A DNA stretch of 64,000 nt from Botryosphaeria dothidea (taxonomy: Eukaryota; Ascomycota; Dothideomycetes; Botryosphaeriales; Botryosphaeriaceae): NCBI GenBank assembly GCA_011503125.2, contig WWBZ02000014.1, forward strand, positions 62,001 through 126,000. Direction: 5' to 3'. The first letter of the stretch is position 1. Each line of letters begins with the position of its first letter. The notes below the pieces were generated by a model. That model did no database searches. It saw only the letters and a program-made list of their open reading frames with translations, and was not told the DNA's origin. Both the position numbers and the translations under genes were made by a program. Shown here one piece after another: positions 47,227 through 56,524 of the stretch.

Positions 47227-48240
47227 CTATCTAGACTGCTGCTCCGGTACGATAGTTAAAAGATTCTGACCTAATACCGCCCTCTTTGCGTTCTCCATAG
47301 CATGTACCTCCATCTTAGCTAACGTGTCCGTCGTGTGCGTACCCAAATGAGGTACTAATAGCGCTCGCTGATTCTTCACGAGCCGCTCGTCAATCAACGG
47401 CTCCCGCTCGTACACATCCAAGCCAACTGCTCCAATACGACCCTCATCCAACGCGACGGCCATGGCAGCCTCATCGATGATGGCTCCACGCGCTGTGTTC
47501 ACGAGAACTACTCCGGGCTTCATCTTCGCGATCTCCTGGGCACCGATCAAGTGCTTCGTCTTCGCGGATAGGGGAACGTGTATGGAAATGATGTCGCTCT
47601 CCGATAAGAGCTGATCGAACGATACGTAAGAAGCACCAGCCGCCAACTCTTCCGATAGAGGATGCCGGTTATGGTACACGGTCTTCAGGCCGAACGGATC
47701 TGCGCGTGCCTTGACCGCGCGCCCTATGCGACCCATGCCGAGCACACCGAGGACCTTGCCCTGCGGGTCATGGCCAAAGTCAACGCCCTTCTTGAATTGC
47801 CCGTTGCGCAACTTGCTGAAGGAGGGGTTGAGCTGTCTCAAGGCGCCAAGAAGAAGGAAGAGGGTGAGGTCAGCAGTGGCGGCGGTGACGGGATCCGGAG
47901 CATATGTGACGGTAATGCCACGTGCCGTAGCAGCGTCCACGTCGATCTGGTCATATCCGGCACCGTTGTGGCAGATGAACTTGAGTGATGAAGGCAAATG
48001 GTCGATGAATTCCTTGTCGAAGTTGCCAGCAACTGCACCGCTGGCTGATGTGCGGTAGATGACCATGATATCATTGTACTTTTGCCGGAGATCGGAGAAG
48101 AATTCCTGGCGAGAGGTGCTGGTCACGACTTCCGTAGCCGCTACTTTCCCAAGTGCCTCGTAGGCCTGGCGCGCATGCCGGACCGGGTTGAAGAATAGGA
48201 TGCGCGGTAATGCAGAAGCAGTCATGTTGGCGGAGTACAT
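47227..48240 (-). CDS. D-isomer-specific 2-hydroxyacid dehydrogenase (glyoxylate/hydroxypyruvate reductase type)
   Basis: A 337-residue single-exon gene of normal family length. It reduces 2-keto acids such as glyoxylate or hydroxypyruvate with NAD(P)H, probably in the cytosol. The nucleotide-binding motif LGMGRIG is at residues 167-173. Catalytic residues of the family are visible: Arg251 (NTARG), Glu280 (YEREP) and His298 (PHLGTHT). The ATG at 48240 is the first; a second at codon 6 could also serve. Neither gives a clear targeting signal. The 3' end lies about 30 bp from the transposon nest, yet the gene is free of RIP stops. Substrate preference cannot be told from sequence; a phosphoglycerate or D-lactate dehydrogenase would usually differ in length or domain make-up. 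Confidence 0.93.
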   Translation of the reverse strand: MYSANMTASALPRILFFNPVRHARQAYEALGKVAATEVVTSTSRQEFFSDLRQKYNDIMVIYRTSASGAVAGNFDKEFIDHLPSSLKFICHNGAGYDQIDVDAATARGITVTYAPDPVTAATADLTLFLLLGALRQLNPSFSKLRNGQFKKGVDFGHDPQGKVLGVLGMGRIGRAVKARADPFGLKTVYHNRHPLSEELAAGASYVSFDQLLSESDIISIHVPLSAKTKHLIGAQEIAKMKPGVVLVNTARGAIIDEAAMAVALDEGRIGAVGLDVYEREPLIDERLVKNQRALLVPHLGTHTTDTLAKMEVHAMENAKRAVLGQNLLTIVPEQQSR

Positions 48241-48490
48241 GAGATTCTCCTCGTAATGTCTGAGAAAACGAATTCAACTCTGTATGATTTTTGCCCTCAT
48301 CTTTAGACGTCCGCTTCATTATTTAAGTAAATGTATACTCATTGTGCTGACCTCGCAAATTTTTCCCTCCTTTAGCCCTGCGTTGCTCAGGTCGGTTAAA
48401 ATTTTAGGCGCAAGTCCACACCGGCAACATTTTAAGCCACGCGTCGTATTACGCTGGCCCTCGATCGGACGGAGGTTAAACGTATCGTCG
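48241..48490. other. Intergenic, divergent upstream region
   Basis: This lies upstream of the dehydrogenase (minus) and of the transcription-factor remnant (plus). It would contain the dehydrogenase promoter. I see no clear motif or gene. Confidence 0.4.
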
Positions 48491-49055
48491 GGTTGTTCGG
48501 GCTTTCTAAGATAGATACGCCTTCTCCGGACGAGTGCATCTTCGGCCGGAAGCCGTATGCGGATGCGCTTCCACCAGACAGCGTAGCCGCTCAACCACAC
48601 GACAGTAACATTGTGGAGCTGCCAAGCTATACCGTTGCCAAAGAGCTGCTAGTTACCTTCTTTTGTAACGGGCACCATCTCCTGTCTCTCCTTTATGGCC
48701 CTACCTGCTTTTGCGATGCTCTGTATGCAGAGGAGCCCGATGGCCGTCCTTGGAAGCCCGGCTCGCTTGGCATTTCCATCATTATCCAGTGCCTCTTCAA
48801 CATTGCCAGACTCGAGCTGCCGCATCCGCCACCGCAGGGGCAGATGCTAATTCGATCCGAGGAGCAGCTACTTCTGGCCTTAACCTTTCTTTCGCTCAAA
48901 TACAACCTCGAGTCGATTTAGGCTCTGCTGGCCGCTCGGCTCTCCGTTGTTGCCACTTTGTGTTTGCAAGCGGTTTCGACTACGGGCGGCTTGGTGCTGC
49001 GCTCGGTCTACAAGTTGGGCCTGATGGTTTGTCGATGCTCCTAGACAGTATTTAA
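48491..49055 (+). pseudogene. Remnant of a fungal zinc-cluster transcription factor middle domain
   Basis: A frame without a credible ATG runs from about 48400 to a TAG at 48919-48921. It contains LPSYTVAKELLVTFFCNGHH, LLYGPTCF and a segment ending LTFLSLKYNLESI. These follow the pattern of the fungal-specific transcription factor domain (helix, 'YF..VH...P...P.F', then a search helix). Past the TAG the same frame continues ALLAARLSVV...LRSVYKLGL, like the next helix pair ending in 'GLH'. The TAG is therefore probably a CAG codon hit by a C-to-T change. No Cys6 zinc cluster is visible upstream and the downstream half of the domain is missing. A regulator of nearby genes is possible but unproven. 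Confidence in the family is moderate. Confidence 0.4.
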
Positions 49056-49691
49056 AACTCATCGGAACCTCAGGCGGTTCCTAATGTATATATAGAGTGC
49101 AATGGATTTCAACGCGTTCGTTCGCAAAGCCAGAGGATATCGCGAGCCGAGAAGCGAGTAAGACAGAAGCACGTTGTAGATTCAGCCATGAGACCTAAAC
49201 GACGACGACTAAGGCTATCGAGGCCAGAGTCCGAGTCACCAAGGCCCGCGCGGATGAACCAGGGCATCAGAGAGAGCGCACAGTCCTTACAGTTGGATAA
49301 CGCAGGTTTTGGCAGCATTCCAAGCTACAGCTCCCACGGTGGCCATGGGCTCGTATTACTTTGCAACAGCGCAAGATTCCGATTACTACAACGGAATACA
49401 AGGAGTGACTCCGCTTCAGAACTCGATACGCCCACTCCAATGCTCAACTGTGGGCGATCTATTCAGAAACTTGGATTCTCGTACCAATGATTGGAAGGTG
49501 ACTTCTCGTGCCACACCCGTATTTGACCCCACGCCAGTTCACGATGTTTGATGGGGCAATGTAGGGTGCTCTGCTAGATCTCGTTGGATCAAATGACTGA
49601 GATCAGATCCTTAGTAGGGTCGTAGCAATCGTGTTGATATTTGCAGATTTAAGCTATGTACAAAAAGTGCCAAGGTTCGACTTGCATTCAA
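49056..49691. other. No recognisable gene
   Basis: Short open frames on both strands (for example plus 49309-49551) show no known domain and no consistent start. The left part may be the decayed 3' half of the transcription-factor remnant. The last ~120 bp would be the 3' UTR of malate dehydrogenase. Confidence 0.4.
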
Positions 49692-50862
49692 CTACGCAGC
49701 CGCTCCCTTGATGTGAGCCTCGCCCTTCGCAACATTGCCCCTCAGCTCTTCTATCGCAATCTTCAGCAAATCTCCCTCGTACTGCGATAATTTTCCAATA
49801 GGAAGCGCCTTGCTGGCGCCCTCTGCGTTAAATTCGATTGGCACTGCAAGATAGTCTACGCCTAGGCTCTTTGCGACCTCCTCGCCTCCGGGCACGCCAG
49901 GAAGGTAGACATATGCCTCTTCAATGATTCCAGACTCCCCTTTCGACGCTTTGATAATAGCCCGTGCAAATCGAAAGCCGGCGTATGCCATGCAAGTGGT
50001 GGCTGAGCCAGCGCCATCCTTAGACTTTACGATTTCATCGCCACCGAATTGGACGCCTAGCCGTTCATGATCAGCCATTGTTTACGCTACAGCACCGAAT
50101 GCAAGCGGATTCTACTTACGGTATGTGATCGCATCCAACTGCTCCTTGGTCAAGTCGACCGACGGCTGGCTTTGACTGAATAGGGGCAAGATGGTTGCTC
50201 CGGAGTGCCCGCCGACCACGGGAACTTTGAACTTCTGCGGGTCTTGCTCACCCAGGACGTGAGCGAGAAAAGTTGACGCACGTACAACGTCGAGGGTCGT
50301 CACGCCGAAAACCTTGCGTGGGTTGAAGACGCCGGCTTTCTTGAGTACCTCGACGGCGATGGGTACGGTGCTATTAACTGGATTTGTAATGATGGTGATG
50401 AAGGCGGTAGGGCAGAACTTGGCCACGCCAAAGAGCAGGTCGGCAATGATGCTGGCGTTGGTCTTGAAGAGGTCTGGCAAGGAGCTTTGAGTGACTTTGA
50501 GGCTGGAAGTCTTCTATATTACATCACATACCGTCACGGGTCATGCCCGGCTTGCGCGCGATTCCGGCTGGTATTATGACGAGTTCAACTCCCGTCAAGG
50601 TCTTCTCAAGACCATTATCGGCGGGTAAGTACCCGCGGACTTTGGCCGGTGTGTCGATGTGGTTTAGATCGGTGGCAACACCGATTGAGTGGACGACATC
50701 ATAGAGCCTCAAATCAGTCACCAGACGGCTCTAGAGATAAGAAGTGAGCAGGGTATGTTTTCAGGCCCAGTTCAAGCCACGTGCAGGACGTACCGATTTA
50801 AGGAGGAGACTTAGAGGCTGACCAATCTGGCCGGACGCACCAAGGACAGCTACTTTGGTCAT
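49692..50862 (-). CDS. Malate dehydrogenase, NAD-dependent (cytosolic type)
   Basis: Four exons on the minus strand: 50862-50794, 50730-50532, 50473-50120 and 50056-49692. They sum to 987 nt and 328 residues. Introns have GT..AG ends (63, 58 and 63 nt). The enzyme interconverts malate and oxaloacetate. Visible: NAD-binding GASGQIGQ (8-15) and Asp34 (LYDV); substrate Arg82 and Arg88 (ARKPGMTRD); the Asp151/Arg154 pair (DVVRA); active-site His179 (GGHSG); and NPVNSTVP. These match the order and spacing of E. coli Mdh. The chosen start gives no transit peptide and the C-terminus (KGAAA) is not a peroxisomal signal, so cytosol is most likely. The frame is open upstream to ATG 50946, adding 28 basic, Ser/Thr-containing residues that could act as a mitochondrial presequence. 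Confidence 0.93.
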
Positions 50863-51885
50863 TTTAATGGTGATGGTGCTTCGATTATGCGAAATTTGGC
50901 GTTTTCGCGAATACCAGACCTGTGTGTTCTTTTTTCTTTTGTGCACCGCGTGACTTAGTCCGCTTTATATTGTGCGCAGTCTCTACGTCGCACGTGAAAT
51001 ATTCTATGCGAGTTCCATAATTGAAGCGTCTTTCAAAGATGCGGCCTAAAGATTACCCGGGGATGACTTAAATCGAACCATTGCTAATCGTCGTGGCTCC
51101 AAAAGTGGTGGCAAACAATACGGCCACTGATATGTAGCAAGCTACGGTTGAACTATTAGCCGCACGCTGGCCAAAGGCGGGCCCTATAGTCATTAATGTC
51201 ATTGCAATGCGGTCATACTGTGACCGATTATGGATCCTGTTTAAGTTTCCTTCGCGTCCAGCAATCTTTAATTCGCTTAAGTCCCTTCGGTATTAGTGGT
51301 CGGCACAATGTTCAGGCGATGTGGAGCCAATTAATGCAACTATCCCGCACCTAGCTACGTCTAGTCTAGGGTGTAGCTAGCAGCACGTCAGCGTAGTGGT
51401 CTGGGGTATCTGGGGTCCGTCTGGAGCCCATTGTCGAAACGCCGCTTCGTTTATACCGGCCCCATGGGGTACCCAGACCAGTTGTTTTACCCCGCGGTAG
51501 CCCCGTTAATTATAAGGTTCATTTCCGAACAAGGGCGATTCTAGTGTTCGGTCACGATGGTCCACCAAAGAAACTTGTTATATTCACGCAATTCTCTGCA
51601 TCGAAGGGTTGTGTCCACGCTTTCTGCAGCTTCAGAACTTCAGTCTAAAAACGTGAAAGCACGGAAATCCACTCATTCGGGATCCGATCATCTGGCCATG
51701 TGTCGAATGATCTTATTCCGCATATGGATCGACGCGCATGCCTCCGACTATCAGGTAAAGGCTATTTGATTTTGCCAAGAAGCGGGATACGTCTGCCACG
51801 GAGGGGTCATCAATTCCACAAGTATATAGCAGTATACATTGCCAGATTGCATGGCGACGCGTAGGCTTCCGTGGCATTCTTCGTC
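50863..51885. other. Intergenic region between two divergent genes
   Basis: About 1 kb upstream of both malate dehydrogenase (minus) and the sugar transporter (plus). I see no gene; the 70-codon frame at 51557-51769 has no family features. CreA-like sites near 51401-51495 are listed separately. Confidence 0.5.
51401..51495. promoter_or_regulatory. Cluster of CreA-type (SYGGRG) sites
   Basis: CTGGGG at 51401-51406 and 51410-51415 (plus strand), and GCGGGG on the minus strand at 51495-51490. CreA/Mig1 represses sugar-transporter and other genes when glucose is present. The spacing, 390-485 bp before the transporter ATG, is plausible. Six-base sites occur often by chance. Confidence 0.3.
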
Positions 51886-53523
51886 ATGTCTTCCTCGCCA
51901 CTCTTCACTGGCCAGTCACTTGCTACCGTCCGAATTTGTTTGATGGTGGCGCCGGCCTTCTTGCTTTTTGGCTACAATCAGTCCAATCTTGGAGGTGTTG
52001 TTGGCTTCGACAGCTTCACCGACCGCTGGCCTCTGCTTGACACTGCCAACACCAAGGGAGCCCTCAAAACACAAAATTCCAGAATCCAGGGTAAGTTGCT
52101 CTCCGAGCCGTTGTTCGTCGATCAGTGGAAGCTAAGTCATCAAAGCTACTGTTGTCGCCATCTACACCCTTGGATGTTTGGTAAGGGCACTATCAACTAT
52201 TTCGGTCGCGAATTGGCTCGGTCGACGGCGTTCGCTCGCCGTCTATGCGGGAATTACGTGCATTGGCCTTGTCCTGCAAGCATCTGCATTCAGCCTTGGC
52301 CAGCTCATAGTCGGAAGAATCGCTAGTGGTATCGGTGTCGGTGGTGTCAACTCCATCGTCCCCGTCTGGCAATCTGAGACTACCAATCCCAAGAGTCGCG
52401 GCAAGAATGTAATTGTCTCAGGAACATTTGTCGCTTCTGGAATCGCTCTCGCTGCCTGGGTCAACTTTGGTCTCTCATACGACCAGAGCTCCTCACTATG
52501 CTGGCGCCTCTCCTTGGCTATGCCTCATCTCTTCGCGATTCCGCTTCTTTTCACGCCCTTCCTGTTCCCTGAATCACCGCGCTGGCTGGTTCAGAGAGGC
52601 GACCTGGACAGTGCCAAAAGAGCCTTCGCTGTCATCAAAGGGACTAGTCCCGAGGATGACGAAGTCGTGGCAGCTGTTGAGCAAATCCGTCTCTCCGTCG
52701 GAGATGCAAGTGAAAAGAGGGCCCCTTTCCTCAAATTGCTCCGCGACACCCACCAGCGCAACGCGTTCCGTGTCGCCTTGGCCTTCTTTGTCAACTTCGC
52801 GGCTCAGATGACGGGTGCTAACGCCGTCACTTATTACGCCGCTACCATCTTCCGCGAGTCGCTCGGTTTCGCCCCGCACTCAGCGTCGCTGTTGGCAGCA
52901 TGCGTATTGACGTGGAAGATCTTCGCAGCAGTCTTCGCCTTCCTTTCCGTCGATCGTGTCGGTCGTAGGCCCTTGCTCATCTTTTCCGCAGCTGGCATGT
53001 CCGTCTCCATAGTTGGATTGGCTGCATGCGTCTCTCAGATCGACGTGTCGAGGGGCGCCGGTGATGTGGCAGTCTTCTTCCTGTTCCTCTTCATGGCATT
53101 CTTCCCACTTGGGTTCCTCGGTGCCAACTTTCTCTACGCGGCCGAAATCTCCACTCAAGAGCTCCGTGTTCATCTGTCGGCTATCGGGGTAGGCGTAAGT
53201 GTGCAACCCAGGTCTCAGTCGTCCACCTCAAATCATTACAGTCTCACTAACAATGGTAACAGACCCATTGGCTTTGCAATTTCGTCGTCGCCGAGATCAC
53301 CCCAATCTGCTTTGCCGAGATCGGCTATAGGACGTATATTATCTTTGCTGTCATTGGCGCCTTCGTTGCACCTGCTATCTATTTCTTCTTCCCGAGACGA
53401 ACGGTAACTCCCTCGAAGAGATCGACCGGATCTTTATGCAGCCGAAGCATTGGTGGGGTGTCACCAGTTACGCCAGAAACTTTAAAGCCATCCGAAGTGT
53501 GCAACGAAACTCCGAACAGTTAA
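51886..53523 (+). CDS. MFS sugar transporter (hexose/quinate family), frameshifted near the C-terminus
   Basis: Three exons: 51886-52090, 52146-53194 and 53263-53523 (504 residues as read). Introns begin GTAAGT and end AAG or CAG. The start is ATG 51886. Sugar-porter signatures are present: TM1 with FGYNQSNLGG (typically FGYDQGVMGG), NWLGRR after TM2, FPESPRWLVQRG in the central loop, QMTGANAVTYY in TM7, DRVGRRPLL between TM8 and TM9, and LRVHLSAIG before TM11. At 53391-53393 the sequence TTCCCGAG has three C where the conserved FFPETNG motif needs four. The frame therefore shifts and ends at 53523. In the shifted frame the expected ETNGNSLEEID tail is intact and runs to a TAA at 53568-53570. 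It is either a recent inactivating deletion or a homopolymer sequencing error. The transporter would sit in the plasma membrane and import sugars with protons. Confidence 0.85.
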
Positions 53524-53562
53524 AAGATAGAACTAAGGGCTTAGAGGAGATTATAGATGAAA

Positions 53563-55309
53563 CTATATAATACGAAAAGAGCGGGTCCACTTATTTAGTT
53601 TTTCTGTATTTTTATAGAAATAACCGTCCATAATACCGTGAATATAGCACTCCCCAATTAATATATAATTACCTCTATGCTTCCTTAGAACCATCGATAT
53701 CTTGCAGCCTTGAAGGAGAGCTAAATAGTCTCCTGGCTTTACGCGCTCCGGGGCGAGCCCGATCAGACCGCTCTTCGCAACCATGAGGCGGCGGTGCCGC
53801 GTAGCACTCTCGAGTGATTGGCAGATTAGAAGATGGTTAAAGACAGCATGAGTCTGCCGATTCTCTTCTCGCTGGCAAATATCGCACTCGATGGCGTGGT
53901 CCGTCCGTAAATCCTCTGCGCGGTTCCATCTTGGGATGAAGGAGTCGCAGAAAGCCGAAATGAAACTTGGATACGACGCGACCTTGTCAGGTACGAGCTT
54001 GAAGTCGACATTCTTTCTGAGCCTGGAGTCTTCGATAATGGTATCCAGCCGCGCTTTTCCGTACCAAGAGTCAATTTTGTCGGCCAGGATGGTGCGGCAG
54101 AAAGCCTCGCCGATGCCTGTCTCAGAGGGCCAGTAATTGTCGTCGTTCCAGAATTTCGTTTTCGCAGAGCGCGATTTTGCTCTGCGCCATTTACGAGGTT
54201 GATCGATTGAAGTCCGCTTCGCTGTCAAATATGTTTTATCCCCCGATGTCTCTGAAAGAGACTTGGCCGCCGTCGAGGTCCGTCGTTCCCAGTGGTCGAG
54301 AACGCAGGACACAGACATCTCGCACCTCTTAAACGCGTAGTCAGAGCGACCATCCGTGTCATAATATTGCGAGCTACACCGGTCTTCCGTACAGGAGCCA
54401 GCATCGCCGAACTTGCGATACATCACCTGCTCCCAATCTTCTAGGACTAACATGTAGTTAAACACCGGCGAGTCGGAAGAAGCCGCCATAGCTGTGTCTT
54501 CAACCGTCCCAATGAACCAGCCCGGAGCTTCCAGGACAAGTTGGCTTATGATATTCATTTGTGGGATATTTCCTGATGTTGCATGGGAAAAGCTGAGGTC
54601 AGGATCCATATCGCAAAGGTGAGACGGCCTTGGGGAATGCTCGAAGTAGCTCTCGTCTGGTATCCATGACGGAAGTGTCCGGTCTTCGTGGAAGCCCGTA
54701 GCGCAAAGTATATTAAGGGTGGAAAGCTGCAAGACACACTGCTTAGAGAATTCTGCGAACACGGCGTCTTTCTCTTTAGAGTAATCCGGTTCTAATATTT
54801 CTTCGTCTGTAGCAAGACTCAGAAGGGCGTATATCCTGTCTCGTGGTTCTGTCGCCTCATTCCTATGCCACATTTGAATAAGGCTGAGAAGTGACATATC
54901 CTTCTTGGCCGATTTTTGTTTTCGGAAATCCGCAAAGCCGAGTGGTATTTGGAGCCACGAATACGGCTCGAAGAAATCAAAGTTCTTCGCCGTCATTTTC
55001 AAAGTGGATATCCCCAGCAGGAGGTTTGCACTGGGCATCGAAGAACTACCAGAGGAAAGCCACCTCCCGAGCAAGAACGAACTCCTGGATTGTCCACGAA
55101 CGTGTCCACCAGTATCGTTCCAAAATGTCTCCGACATGTTTTCCGAGAGCTTCGATCAGATAACGGTTACATAAATCGAGGTCGTCCGTATCGACGTCTT
55201 TGCATTCTTGTGCAATCTCATGCTGTCCTTTGGCATACGGCTGCCGTGCATTTTGATTACAAGCTGTTGGATTGTTGATGAACAACGATGATCTATTAAT
55301 GATTGGCAT
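53563..55309 (-). pseudogene. HET-domain (heterokaryon incompatibility) gene, 5'-truncated and frameshifted
   Basis: The minus-strand frame 55309-55046 holds the end of a HET domain, RYWWTRSWTIQEFVLAREV, a hallmark block ('W-R-W-QE--LA'). It meets a TAG at 55048-55046. The next frame (from about 55050 to 53563) continues smoothly with GSSSMPSANLLLG, DPRDRIYALLSLA-like sequence (EPRDRIYALLSL) and the C-terminal block GLAPERVKPGDYLALLQGC, IGECYIHGIMDG. The switch needs one extra or two missing bases near 55051. The N-terminal half of the HET domain ('ALSYTWG', 'WIDAICINQ') is absent upstream. Full-length HET proteins trigger programmed cell death after fusion of unlike hyphae; this copy is probably inactive. 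It is convergent with the sugar transporter, with only tens of bases between stops. Confidence 0.75.
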
Positions 55310-56524
55310 TAAGAGAGAGAGGGTAGGTAATCCGCTTGCCTCTTATACAAGTGATTGTGACTAAACTATATAGTGAGACACGATTCGTCTTAAAAACGAG
55401 TGATATCCTACAATTAAGCTAGAATAGCCGGGTAGAGGGGAAAATAAAGTTACGCGGCCGATTACTAATATTATAGAGGGGAGCGATAGTAGTTAGATAG
55501 TAGCAGGTCTATCGCGTAATTATGTCGGAGAAATAGAGTGTAGTAGTAGCGTTGCGTAGTTAGGTTAGACCATGGCTAAGTGGTGCCGGTAAGCAGCAGT
55601 AGTGTTTGAACCGGGCAGATCGATAGCGTGGTCAGCTTGTAGATATTGGGAGCTAAGATCAAGCTGCACTGGGAGGGGGGAACAGCTTTTCCCATCATTG
55701 AGCGACGTTTAGTATGGGTGGCGTCAGATTGGTCGCAGTCACGGTGAAGGAACAAAGCGATTGCTGGCTGAGGTGGGTACATAAGTGCAGAGTGGAGCCG
55801 CGGTGATGTGCGGAAGTAGTTTGGGCAGTAGAAGTACCAGTGAGGAGCAGCGCTGATAGTAAAGGGGAGTGGTGGTGGAAGGTCAGTCGCGCATTCAGGC
55901 TGGGTGGTGGCGGAACCCAGAGCCAGGCAGCAATGGTGCAGTCAGAGTGGGAAAAGTTGGGCGGTCGCGCAATCAAGGAGTGCAATAGCTAGGCGATGAG
56001 TGCCAGGGTCGAGTGACCGCCCAAGTAAATGAGGGAGCCGGGGCGCAGCGGTAGTGTCGCGTAGTGAGGTTGGTCGGTGCCTGGGTGGTTGCGCAATCAA
56101 AGTCCAGTGGCTGGGAGTTGGAGTCGAACATCAGCGGGACTGGAGAGGGAGGTGGGGAGCCGGTCCAGGCCGGCCCTTTGGTCTTCCACCGAAGTGCATA
56201 CCAACCAACGCCCACTTCTCAAGTCCTGAAACAAGTCCATAACGTAATCCGAGTACACAACGAGAAGAATCTTCTAGTGGCAGCGTGAATCTTTAAGAAC
56301 TACTATATATGCTGTTGCCTTAGCGTAAGAGTCATATAGAGTAGGGTACAAAAAGGCCGCCTCTTCTCTCATCGAGTTTGCCCTTTAATCTAAGGACGCC
56401 ATCAAACTTACGTACGTTGTTTTTTTTAACAAGAATTCTTTCCCTCAAGACTTACTTACATTTATCCGACAATTACTCTTCATTTATTCGAGGGTCATTC
56501 CAACATCCTCCTCAGCCATCCACT
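55310..56524. other. Gene-free stretch with possible transposon debris
   Basis: 55310-55560 is A/T-rich with many TA steps and few CA, like a mildly RIP-mutated repeat. A TGTTGG at 55265 resembles a Copia LTR start. 55560-56200 is G-rich on the plus strand; short minus-strand frames there are rich in Pro, Ser and Thr and show no domain. 56250-56524 would be the promoter and 5' leader of the epoxide hydrolase gene. Confidence 0.4.

Noticed and set aside
49188..49551. Two overlapping plus frames near malate dehydrogenase
   Set aside because: No domain, and the frames overlap each other; at best decayed coding DNA of the transcription-factor remnant.
55265..55700. Full Copia LTR upstream of the HET remnant
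   Set aside because: The TGTTGG start is present, but I could not find a matching CA end with the TSD caagc, so it is not listed as an element.
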